Assembly (NCBI RefSeq): GCF_016887565.1
Contig: NZ_CP069396.1
Location: 12,506,001 to 12,570,000, forward strand
Direction of reading: 5' to 3'
Source of the DNA: Archangium violaceum
Lineage (GTDB): Bacteria > Myxococcota > Myxococcia > Myxococcales > Myxococcaceae
Length of the DNA: 64,000 nt
Positions 51,201-58,518 of the stretch are shown piece after piece (within the stretch, counting starts at the first letter, position 1; every line of letters begins with the position of its first letter). A model generated the notes under the pieces. That model was not told where the DNA came from. It did no database searches and saw only the letters and a program-made list of their open reading frames with translations. A program made the position numbers and the translations under genes.

Positions 51201-53554
51201 TCACAGCGAGCCCGGGTGAATTGCAGTTTGAAGGCCAGCTCGGGGTCTGTCTCCCAGGGGTCTCCCGGGATGAGCGCGAGGGCCGCCGAGAAGTAGGTGA
51301 TGGCGGGGACGAGCGCCACCGCGGCCTTGGCCTTGAAACCCGCCTCCGCGTTCAGCTGCACGAGCTGGTGGCGCTCGGCGGGCTCCTCCATCAGGTCCAC
51401 GCCCGCGTTGAGCTGGCTCACCACGTCGAAGAGCGACTCGCGCAGTTGCTCCTGGGAGAGGCTCTCGAGCAGCAACCGGCCGATGCGCAGGTGGACGGCC
51501 TTGCGCTCGGACTCGGAGAGGAGGGAATGGGCCGCCTGCTGGATGCGGTCATGGAGGAAGCGGTACTGCGCCGGGCCGGCGCGCACCAGCATGCCTTCCT
51601 GGAGCGCGGGCTCGATACCTTGCTCGACCTCTCCTTCCGCGGACAGGCCGGCGAGGGTGCCCAACATGTGGAGGGAGAAGACATTGCCCACACACGCCGC
51701 CAGTCGCAGCAGATGCTGCGTGGCCGGGGGGAGCTGACGCAGCTTGCCCACCATGAAGTCGACGATGTTCTCCGAGTAGCCCCGGGCCCGCACCCCTTCG
51801 GCATCCCACCGCCAGCCGACTCCGGGCTCACGCCTCAGCAGGCCATCCTGGTGGAGCGCCACCAGCAACTGCAGCAGGAAGAAGGGGTTGCCCCCCGTCT
51901 TCTCATACACCAGCGCCGAGAGGGGGGCGACCACCTCCCTGTCCGCGCCCGGCAGCGTGTCGGCGACCAGGTCCTCCACCTGTGCCACACTCAGCGGCTC
52001 CAGGCGGATGTCTGTCATTCGTGCGCCCGCTTTGCGCACCTCTTCCAGCACGGAGATGAGCGAGTGGGAGGAACCCACCTCGTTGTCCCGGTAGGCGCCA
52101 ATCCACGACACCGGGAGGGTTTCCGGCTGCGACAGCAGTCGGGAGAGGAGCTGCAGGCTGGCGAGGTCCGCCCACTGCAGGTCGTCCAGGAACACCACCA
52201 TGGGGTGCTCCAGGGTGGCGAACACCGAGAGGAATTGGCGCACCACCCGGTAGAAGCGGTGCTGCGCCTCGCCAGGGGGCACCTCCTGGAGCGCGGGCTG
52301 TGGGCCCACCAGCACGCCCAGCTGGGGCACCAGCTCCACGAGTGCCTGGCCGTCGCCCTCCCAGGCCTGGTTCACCCGCTGGCGCCACCCGCCAATCTCC
52401 TCATCGCTCCCCGCGAGCAACTGCTGCACCAGGCCCCGGAGTATCTGGGCCAGGGTGGCGTAGGGAATGTCCCGCTGGAACTGGTCGAACTTGCCGCTCA
52501 GGAAGAAGCCGCGGCGCTCCACCACGGGCTTGTGCAACTCGTTCACCACGGAGGACTTGCCGATGCCCGAGTACCCGCTGACGAGGAACAGCTCCGGCCT
52601 GCCTGTGCGCGCCACCCGCTCGAAGCCCTCGAGCAGGGTGGACACCTGCGCCTCACGCCCGTAGAGCCGTTGCGGCAGTTGGAAGCGGTTGGGCGTGTCC
52701 CGTGAACCCAGCGTGAAGGGCTCCCGCACTCCCTGGCTCAGCGCCTGGCGGCAGTGCTCCAGGTCCGCCTGAAGTCCCTCGGCGCTCTGGTAGCGCTCCT
52801 CGGCCACCTTCGCCAGCAGCTTGAGGACGACGGCGGACAAGGCCGGGGGCACCTGAGGGTTCAGCTCGTGCGGAGGCCGGGGCTTCTGCGCCATGTGGGC
52901 GTGGAACCATTCGAGCGCGTCCTTCCCCTGGAAGGGGCGATGCCCCGTGAGCAGCTCGTAGAAGGTCACACCCAGGGAGTAGAAGTCCGTGCGGTAGTCC
53001 ACCACCCGGTTCATCCGCCCCGTCTGCTCCGGCGACATGTAGGCCAGAGTGCCTTCCACCAGGTGTGTCGGAGCCGCGTCCAGGTGCTCCACCTTCTGGA
53101 GCGTGGCCACCCCGAAGTCGATGAGCCGTGCGTCTCCCGAGGGCTCCAAGATGATGTTGGAGGGTTTGATGTCCTTGTGGATGACGTTGCGGCCGTGGAC
53201 CTCGCCCAGGGTGGCGACCAGGGAGAGGGCCAGGCTCAAGAACCGGGAGGGCTCCAGGGGCTGGCCGGTGGATTCGGACAGGGACTGGCCCTGCACCCGC
53301 TCCAGCAGTAACAGGGGCCGCTCGCCGAGTCGTTCGTAGGCATAGGGCCTGGCCACGCCACGCACGTCCCGCAGCCGCTGCAGGATGGAGAACTCGCGCC
53401 GGTATCGCTCGTTCTCCGTACGACCAGGCGAGGCCGTCATCGGGGTCTTGATGATGACGGGCAGGCCATCGGCCTCACGCACCGCCTGAAACAAAGCGTT
53501 CGAGCCCGTGGCTCGAATGGTACCAAGGACCCGATACCCCGGAATGTCCAACAT
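48290..53554 (-). CDS. Ser/Thr kinase - AAA ATPase - GAF - histidine kinase hybrid
   Basis: 1754 residues from the ATG at 53554 (MLDIPGYRVLG, the usual beginning). Ser/Thr kinase domain 1-265 with catalytic HKDIKPSNIIL (Lys in place of Arg) and DFGVAT; the glycine loop is degenerate. AAA-type ATPase from about 290 (YGREAQVSTLLEGF, Walker A VSGYSGIGKSSVV, Walker B MVVFLDDLQWADL). A long helical TPR-like region covers about 650-1270. GAF covers about 1290-1440, then a coiled coil. The kinase core has an atypical H-box ASNVLHNVGNVL and HATPase motifs NLLSNAKHAL, DDGMGI and GHGFGLHSSA. Such fusions are typical of myxobacteria and integrate signals into phosphorelays. It is a paralogue of the fragment at 1-2586. 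Confidence 0.92.
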   Translation of the reverse strand: MLDIPGYRVLGTIRATGSNALFQAVREADGLPVIIKTPMTASPGRTENERYRREFSILQRLRDVRGVARPYAYERLGERPLLLLERVQGQSLSESTGQPLEPSRFLSLALSLVATLGEVHGRNVIHKDIKPSNIILEPSGDARLIDFGVATLQKVEHLDAAPTHLVEGTLAYMSPEQTGRMNRVVDYRTDFYSLGVTFYELLTGHRPFQGKDALEWFHAHMAQKPRPPHELNPQVPPALSAVVLKLLAKVAEERYQSAEGLQADLEHCRQALSQGVREPFTLGSRDTPNRFQLPQRLYGREAQVSTLLEGFERVARTGRPELFLVSGYSGIGKSSVVNELHKPVVERRGFFLSGKFDQFQRDIPYATLAQILRGLVQQLLAGSDEEIGGWRQRVNQAWEGDGQALVELVPQLGVLVGPQPALQEVPPGEAQHRFYRVVRQFLSVFATLEHPMVVFLDDLQWADLASLQLLSRLLSQPETLPVSWIGAYRDNEVGSSHSLISVLEEVRKAGARMTDIRLEPLSVAQVEDLVADTLPGADREVVAPLSALVYEKTGGNPFFLLQLLVALHQDGLLRREPGVGWRWDAEGVRARGYSENIVDFMVGKLRQLPPATQHLLRLAACVGNVFSLHMLGTLAGLSAEGEVEQGIEPALQEGMLVRAGPAQYRFLHDRIQQAAHSLLSESERKAVHLRIGRLLLESLSQEQLRESLFDVVSQLNAGVDLMEEPAERHQLVQLNAEAGFKAKAAVALVPAITYFSAALALIPGDPWETDPELAFKLQFTRARCEFMHGNIAEARRRVEELAPRARTRADSVAVYILRMDVHFARGESQEGLSCIRECLALLGMPLSQNPTWEEAVAAHEEVWALLGERPIESLIELPLMTDPDVKLAVSTLLEFYPTAYATNHLLFIIILSRIVSLSIRHGFVDAATPGYGWFGFISGSYFKRYREGLAFSRLALGFVERYNLSAHRGRVLYCMQFCSYWTQPLPKAQEFVLNGFHHSLQVGDILAAAYSNWYIVYNRLFMGHHLDEVYRETLVRGEFLSKTGILDPQDYVLLDQRYVQHMRGNTHSFGTLNGDGFDEQAFEAQLPKRQATLKSNYWLAKLQSRFMSGAYAEAREAADKVSEFLWVIQGTLPQCVFHFYRALALAACFEGASPEEQRRFLEAIQSHQRQLAEWAGNCPENFHALEQLVSAELARLSGRSEEATCAYEEAIRSARENSATQYVALASELAANFWRTRKAPIVAHAFARESRAAYRQWGALGKVQQLESRWPHLSSSSDTQDALTTSSTDSTRIDALTVVKAQQAVSSEIVLERLVTTLLRAAIENAGAQRGALLLPDGDTLSVAAISDTSSEGATSELPWTLLSYVRRTQEHVLIGDASKPHPFSSDAYLTHSGARSVLCLPLLRQEQFSGALYLENNLATDAFNPARLALLGHIASQAAISIENARLYADVQRARAELHRANEELEQRVEERTRELTQAQARLVETAREVGMAEVASNVLHNVGNVLTSAVVNLEMMRKAVGSSRVGRLKQAATLILENRTGLADFLAEGARGSHLPGYLSALADELMLEQTRLMEDMDVMGRHIEHIRTIVQVQQTYARTTLMTEECDLAQLVDDALRIQMPALQRHGVSVRLERSPVPKVKVDKHKVLQILINLLSNAKHALDSKPEGQRNLWVRLRAEGPVARIQVEDDGMGIAPEVKGKLFSHGFTTRKDGHGFGLHSSALAAQLLKGRLTIDSEGPGKGAVTTLELPL

Positions 53555-53761
53555 GGATGAGCACACCTGTTGGCGAGACCCGGTCCCCATGACGTCGTCG
53601 CGCCGGTACGTCAAATTGTACGCTTTCGGACGTGAACAGGGACACTCGCCCGGATTCTTCACCCTGGAGGGCTCCCCATGCCTCGCCAACCAGGACGTGC
53701 CTCCTCCGCGAGCGCTTGCCCGCTTCAACCTGACAGGTGAAGGCCCACCGCCCGGTGGGGC

Positions 53762-54586
53762 TCACGCGTCGGTGCCCGCACCACTCTCGGCGATCCGCCG
53801 CAGCAGCTCGGCGGTCGGCCGATCCGCGGGGAAGAAGGACTCGATCGCCAGCTCCGAGAGTGTGATGTCGAGAGGGGTACCGAAGACGGTCGTGGTGCTG
53901 AAGAACGACAGCACACCGTACCGGGTCCTCAAGCGCATCGGGACGACCACCCCCGCGAAGTCCCGCTCTCGTGAAGGCCCGCCGGTCGGAGGAGCTCCGC
54001 CATGGGCGGCATCTCCGCGGAGCTCCTCGTGGAGCGCGGCGAGCGTCTCATCGGCGGAGACATCGATCTGCCGCTGGAGCCGCGAGAGCACGTGGGCCCG
54101 CCACTGTTCCAGATTGACGATGTTCCCGCCAAGCCCCTCCGGGTGCAGGCTGAGCCGGAGGACGTTGACGGGAGGCCGGAGCAGCTCGGGCGAGACCTCG
54201 GCGAGGAGCATGCCGATGGCTCGGTTGGCGGCGATCAGGGTCCAGTGCCGGTCCACGGCCAGGGCCGGATAGGGCTCGTGCCCGGTGAGGACGAGGTCGA
54301 CCGCCTCCCGTGCGGCCCGGAGGGCGGGGGCGTCGAGGCTCTCCTCGGAATAGGCGGGAGCGAATCCGGCGGCGACCAGCAGCGAGTTGCGCTCACGCAA
54401 GGGAATGTCGAGCTCCTCCGCGAGGTGGAGCAGCATCTCCCGGCTCGGCTTCGAGCGGCCGGTCTCGAGGAAACTGACGTGCCGGGCGGAGACGTCCGCG
54501 CGGCAGGCGAGGTCGAGCTGGCTGAGAGAGCGCCGCTGGCGCCAGGTGCGCAGCAGCTCTCCGACGGGGCGGCTTGGGAGCGTCAT
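53762..54586 (-). CDS. XRE/MmyB-type transcriptional regulator
   Basis: 274 residues from ATG at 54586. N-terminal HTH_31/XRE motif (about 5-65: LLRTWRQRRSLSQLDLACRA, VSARHVSFLETGRSKPSREM). The C-terminal MmyB-like ligand-binding domain (about 95-270: VDLVLTGHEPYPALAVDRHW, NRAIGMLL) binds fatty-acid-like ligands in characterised members. It is divergent from a small membrane-protein gene; ATTAC-N7-GTAAT at 54621-54637 in the gap is a weak candidate operator. Confidence 0.88.
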   Translation of the reverse strand: MTLPSRPVGELLRTWRQRRSLSQLDLACRADVSARHVSFLETGRSKPSREMLLHLAEELDIPLRERNSLLVAAGFAPAYSEESLDAPALRAAREAVDLVLTGHEPYPALAVDRHWTLIAANRAIGMLLAEVSPELLRPPVNVLRLSLHPEGLGGNIVNLEQWRAHVLSRLQRQIDVSADETLAALHEELRGDAAHGGAPPTGGPSRERDFAGVVVPMRLRTRYGVLSFFSTTTVFGTPLDITLSELAIESFFPADRPTAELLRRIAESGAGTDA

Positions 54587-54705
54587 GTCCCGAAGATAGG
54601 ACCGGGACGTAGTGCCACCAATTACCTCCCACGTAATCGACACCGGAACGTGAGCGGCGCACCTTGGGTCTCGAAGCAAACGAAACCCAGACGGAGGATC
54701 CTCAC

Positions 54706-55110
54706 ATGAACGCAACGCCCGTTTCCCAGACCCTGCTGAGCCGTGCACTGCTCGCCGACGGAGTCATCAGTGGTGCCACCGGCGCCCTGATGTTCGCCGC
54801 CGCCAGCCCCTTGAGCCAGGTGCTCGGGCTGCAGAGCACCTTGCTGCGGACGGCGGGCATCAGCCTGCTCCCCTTCGCCGCCCTGCTGGTGTACCTCGCC
54901 CTGCGGCCCCGCGTCCCGCGTCCGCTCGTCTGGGGAATCGTGGGCTACAACCTGCTGTGGGCCATCGACAGCCTCCTGCTCCTGACCACCGGGTGGGTCG
55001 CGCCGACGCTCTGGGGCTACCTCTTCACCGGGGTACAGGCCCTGGCGGTCGCCGTCTTCGCCGGATTGCAGTACGCCGGACTGCGGCACTCGAGCGCGGC
55101 GCTGGCCTGA
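54706..55110 (+). CDS. small four-helix membrane protein
   Basis: 134 residues, ATG at 54706 with GGAGG upstream. Four hydrophobic helices (about 18-38, 45-65, 75-97, 103-125) cover almost the whole chain. No family is recognised with certainty; similar proteins lie beside MmyB-type regulators. Likely repressed by the divergent regulator. Confidence 0.75.
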   Translation: MNATPVSQTLLSRALLADGVISGATGALMFAAASPLSQVLGLQSTLLRTAGISLLPFAALLVYLALRPRVPRPLVWGIVGYNLLWAIDSLLLLTTGWVAPTLWGYLFTGVQALAVAVFAGLQYAGLRHSSAALA

Positions 55111-55255
55111 CTTTTGGAGAGTATTACCGGGGCTCTACCCCGACTTCTTTGGCCCGACGCCGCGGTCCCCCCACTTCGTCACCTTCTGAGTGGGGCGAAG
55201 GTGGAAGCGCCCGACGTGAGGACCGCCGGGCGCACCAGCCCCGCGTGCTGAACCG

Positions 55256-56629
55256 CTAGAAGAACTTCTTCCGGTCGTCGAAGCGGCGGCCGGCCTCGAT
55301 CGCCGGGCGCTCTTCCTTGCCTTGTTTGGATTGCTCGAGCCGCTTCTCGTGCCCGCCGTTGACCTCGTCGTAGACCAGCTCCTTGAGCATGAATTTCTCG
55401 GCGCTCTCGGTCTGGCCCGGCCTGGCGAGCTTCTTCGCGTTCTCCATCGCGTGGTCGGGAATCGGGGTCACGCTGTCGTTGCTCACCATGAACGGCTTGT
55501 TGAACGGGTCGCCGCGGCGGAACACGCCGGTGATGGCGTGGTTGTCGGTGGCCGACTGCATCAGCTCGAACATCGGCTTCTTCGTCGCCGGATCCTGGAT
55601 CGGGCCGAGGACGCGCTCGGTGAGCGCGGCGAAGCCCTCGCAGTCGATCACCTGCCGCCCGTCCTTGAGCCGCGGCTGATCGGCGAACGACTTCTCGAGG
55701 TTGTTCGCCAGGTTCTTGCCCGCTCCCCAGTCGACCCCCTGGCCCGCGTGCACGTAGAAGTCCGTGAGGAACTCGCCGTACTTCTTGCGGACGTTCTCGA
55801 CGTCCGCCGCGGTGCCTTTGCCGGCGATCGCCTGGAAGTACTTCTGCGCCTGCTCGAGCGTCGGCGGGTTGTCGACCTTCGTCCCGGCCGGAAGCTTCGA
55901 CTTCATCTCCGCGACGAACGCCTCCTGCTTCCCGCGGATCTCCGCCTGTTTCTCGGGCGGAATGTCGAGCGCGTCGTCCGGCACCTTGGTGACGTTCTCT
56001 CCGGTCTTGTAGAAGCGGACGTTGCGACCGTCGACCTTGACCGGATCGTGCTCCGTCATCGCGTTGCCGGGTTGCAGTTCGCTGGGCAGGTTGCTGTTCG
56101 GGTCGGCCTTCTTCGCATCGCCCACCGACGCCGTCGGGGCGGTGCTCAGCGCGCTGTCGATGCGGGCGATCTGCGCCTGCTCCTCCGAGCTGGTCCAGCC
56201 CTCCCCCATCTCGGTCTTCATGCGCTCGAGCAGCTGCTTTCCCTCGGACGTCCCGGCGAGCTGCTTGAGCTGCTCATCGCTCAGCTTCGACGAGAGCCCG
56301 AGCGAGACATCATCCCGGGAGAAGTAGCCAAGCTGGCGGACGGCGTCGTTCACGTCGTTGGGTGTGCCAATTGCCTTGCGCGCGAGCTCCTCGCCGATGG
56401 CGGAGTTGTCGCGGCCCTTCTCCAGCTCGCCCATGTCGATCGACGCCCGGGCCATCTTCGGCAACGATTCGAACGAGCTGGTGCGGCCGGTGAGCTCGTC
56501 CATGCGGCGCTGGGTGTCGGCCGCGGGTTTCTCCGCCTGCGAGCCGGAGTTCTTCGCGGCTTCGGCGGTGCGCCTGGCTGCTTCGGCTGCGGCACCGACC
56601 GCGTTGCGCACGGAGTCGAGGATTTTCAT
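55256..56629 (-). CDS. hypothetical protein with transglutaminase-like Cys-His-Asp motifs
   Basis: 457 residues, Lys/Glu/Gln-rich, no signal peptide. The N-terminal 200 residues are helical with Ala-rich stretches. The C-terminal half holds RQVIDCEGFAALTERVLG (Cys in the DCxGFAxL context of transglutaminase/papain-like folds), then TDNHAITGVFR and FMVSNDSVTPIPD, which are plausible second and third catalytic positions. This suggests a papain-like hydrolase or effector, not a proven activity. It stands alone with no immunity or secretion gene beside it. The basic C-terminus (GRRFDDRKKFF) is unusual. Confidence 0.65.
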   Translation of the reverse strand: MKILDSVRNAVGAAAEAARRTAEAAKNSGSQAEKPAADTQRRMDELTGRTSSFESLPKMARASIDMGELEKGRDNSAIGEELARKAIGTPNDVNDAVRQLGYFSRDDVSLGLSSKLSDEQLKQLAGTSEGKQLLERMKTEMGEGWTSSEEQAQIARIDSALSTAPTASVGDAKKADPNSNLPSELQPGNAMTEHDPVKVDGRNVRFYKTGENVTKVPDDALDIPPEKQAEIRGKQEAFVAEMKSKLPAGTKVDNPPTLEQAQKYFQAIAGKGTAADVENVRKKYGEFLTDFYVHAGQGVDWGAGKNLANNLEKSFADQPRLKDGRQVIDCEGFAALTERVLGPIQDPATKKPMFELMQSATDNHAITGVFRRGDPFNKPFMVSNDSVTPIPDHAMENAKKLARPGQTESAEKFMLKELVYDEVNGGHEKRLEQSKQGKEERPAIEAGRRFDDRKKFF

Positions 56630-56836
56630 GGAACGCCCCCTGTGGCGAGAGACTGCGAGCTGAAATTACCACACGCGGACCTCTCGGTGTTCCCGAGCCC
56701 GGTGTGGCCCATGTGCCGCATCGGACGATAGGGCCCTTGTCGAGGGCGGACGCCTCCCCGCGGGGTGAGTCCCTCGTGGACCGGCCATGTCAGACCCGGC
56801 TGGTGAAATAGGAGGTCCAAAGGAGGGACAGTCCGC

Positions 56837-57280
56837 ATGCGTTACAGGGGACATCGTGGGTCGTACCGAGACCACTCACGGTGGGAAGACACGAAGGAGG
56901 AAGATTCGTCGGGCAATGGGTGGCTGCTGGCGCTCGGGGCCGTGGCCTTGTGGCTCTGGAGCAAGCTCCAGGAGGAGGCGGGAGCCCGGCGGCAGTCCGA
57001 GCAACGCGAGGCGGAGGCCACCCGACAGGCCGAGGAGGCGCGCCGGGAAGCCGAAGCGGCGGAGCAGGAGGCCGAGGAGGCGCGCCGGGAAGCCGCGGAG
57101 GCGCGCGCCCGCGAACAACAGATGCGGCTCCGCGCTCAGGAGGCCCAGGCGGAAGCGGAGCTGCAGAAGCGACTCGCACGGGCCGCGGAGGCCGAGCTGA
57201 AGCGGCAGCGGCCCACCTCGGACGAACGGCCCGAGCCCCAGGATGAAGCATCCGGCCATCCTGGAGCCGGGACTCATTGA
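56837..57280 (+). CDS. small membrane protein with long charged coiled coil
   Basis: 147 residues. A short hydrophilic N-terminus is followed by one transmembrane helix (about 28-43, GWLLALGAVALWLWSKL), then a 90-residue Ala/Glu/Arg coiled coil (REAEATRQAEEARREAEAAE...). This is a TolA-like layout without a C-terminal domain. The function is unknown. It converges with the lyase homologue. Confidence 0.65.
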   Translation: MRYRGHRGSYRDHSRWEDTKEEDSSGNGWLLALGAVALWLWSKLQEEAGARRQSEQREAEATRQAEEARREAEAAEQEAEEARREAAEARAREQQMRLRAQEAQAEAELQKRLARAAEAELKRQRPTSDERPEPQDEASGHPGAGTH

Positions 57281-57302
57281 ACGAGGCCCCGAGGGCAGGC
57301 GG

Positions 57303-58202
57303 TCAAGGTGCGAGGCACAGGAGCTTCCCCAGCTCCAACGCGACCCAGATGGAGCCATCCGGGCCCCGCACCAGACCGTGCGGCTCCGAGGCAGGAGTGG
57401 GCAGGTCGTATTCCTGAATCTCGCCAGCGGGAGTGATGTGCCCGAGCCGGTTGCCGGCCCACTCGGTGAACCAACATCCCCCGGTGGTGGGATCGGCTGT
57501 GATCGCATGAGGTTTCGCGAGGCGATCCGGAAGCGGAAACTCCTGGATGCGGCCATCCATCCCCATCCTTCCGATCTGACCCGCGCCAATCTCCACGAAC
57601 CAGATCGCGCCATCGGCACCGCGGGTGATGCCCACCGGGGCGGCGGCGGGCGTGGGGAGCGGGTGAATCGAGACGTCGCCCTCCACCGTGATACGGCCAA
57701 GGGCATGAGCCTGGTTCAGCGTGAACCAGAGCGCTCCATCCGCACCGGAGGTGATCGCCGACGCGAAGGCGCCCTTCGTGGGCAGCGAGAACTCGGTGAT
57801 GGAGCCATCCGTCGTGATGCGGCCGATCTTGTCGGTGTGCATCTCGGTGAACCACAGCGCGCCGTCCGGGCCGGACGTGATGCCGAACGGGCCGCAGCCC
57901 GGCGTGGGCACGGGGAACGAGGTGGCTTCTCCGTCGGTGGTCATCCGTCCGATCCGATGATCCCGAGAGCGGGTGAACCAGAGCGCCCGGTCGGGCCCCG
58001 GAGTGATGATGCACGGGCCGCAGGACGGGGAGTCCAGCGGATGGCACACGTGGTGGCCATCGAGGGACAGGCGTCCGATCTGCCCGTCATGGACGAGGGT
58101 GAACCACAGCGCGCCGTCGGGACCCTGCGTGATGCCGTAGGGACCGGACTCGCGACGAGCGACCGACATCTCTTGAATGGAAGGAAGGGGTGAGCTTGGC
58201 AT
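57303..58202 (-). CDS. virginiamycin B lyase homologue (beta-propeller)
   Basis: 299 residues from ATG at 58202, with GAGAGGAG 7 bp upstream. It is built of seven blades of about 42 residues, each with GITxGPDGALWFT then IGRxxxDG, the same length and fold as Vgb streptogramin B lyases. His is present in the sixth blade (PHAIT, H232) and the last blade (EPHGLV, H275), with Glu at 247 and 290. The last-blade motif of true lyases is less well conserved here, so drug inactivation cannot be assumed; many such propellers in soil bacteria have other uses. It is divergent from a large kinase gene. Confidence 0.8.
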   Translation of the reverse strand: MPSSPLPSIQEMSVARRESGPYGITQGPDGALWFTLVHDGQIGRLSLDGHHVCHPLDSPSCGPCIITPGPDRALWFTRSRDHRIGRMTTDGEATSFPVPTPGCGPFGITSGPDGALWFTEMHTDKIGRITTDGSITEFSLPTKGAFASAITSGADGALWFTLNQAHALGRITVEGDVSIHPLPTPAAAPVGITRGADGAIWFVEIGAGQIGRMGMDGRIQEFPLPDRLAKPHAITADPTTGGCWFTEWAGNRLGHITPAGEIQEYDLPTPASEPHGLVRGPDGSIWVALELGKLLCLAP

Positions 58203-58518
58203 GGAATGCTCCTCTCGGAGGCGAGGCGCGAGACGCACCGCGTGACCGTGAAGGGGAACGAACGCTTCGAAAACCCAACCGACAGACGCGGGTCGCGCCG
58301 TCAGGGTAGCCGTGGTAATGCCCGGGTTCTCTAGAAGCGGTAGGCCATGAGAGCACCGCGTGAACCGGTGCAGGCACAAGTTATCCGCCTCGCCTTGAGT
58401 AAGCAACGGCTCTCGTCGCAGGTGCACCGAGAAGGTATCAAATTCACTGCCCAGTGAACCGACTATGCGGGTGAGTGGACTTCCGCACGGCGTGACTGCG
58501 GAGTAGACCGAAGGACGC
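58203..58518. other. divergent promoter region, no gene
   Basis: 316 bp between the lyase homologue and the kinase-STAND gene. I see no supported gene or strong operator. It must contain both promoters. Confidence 0.5.
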
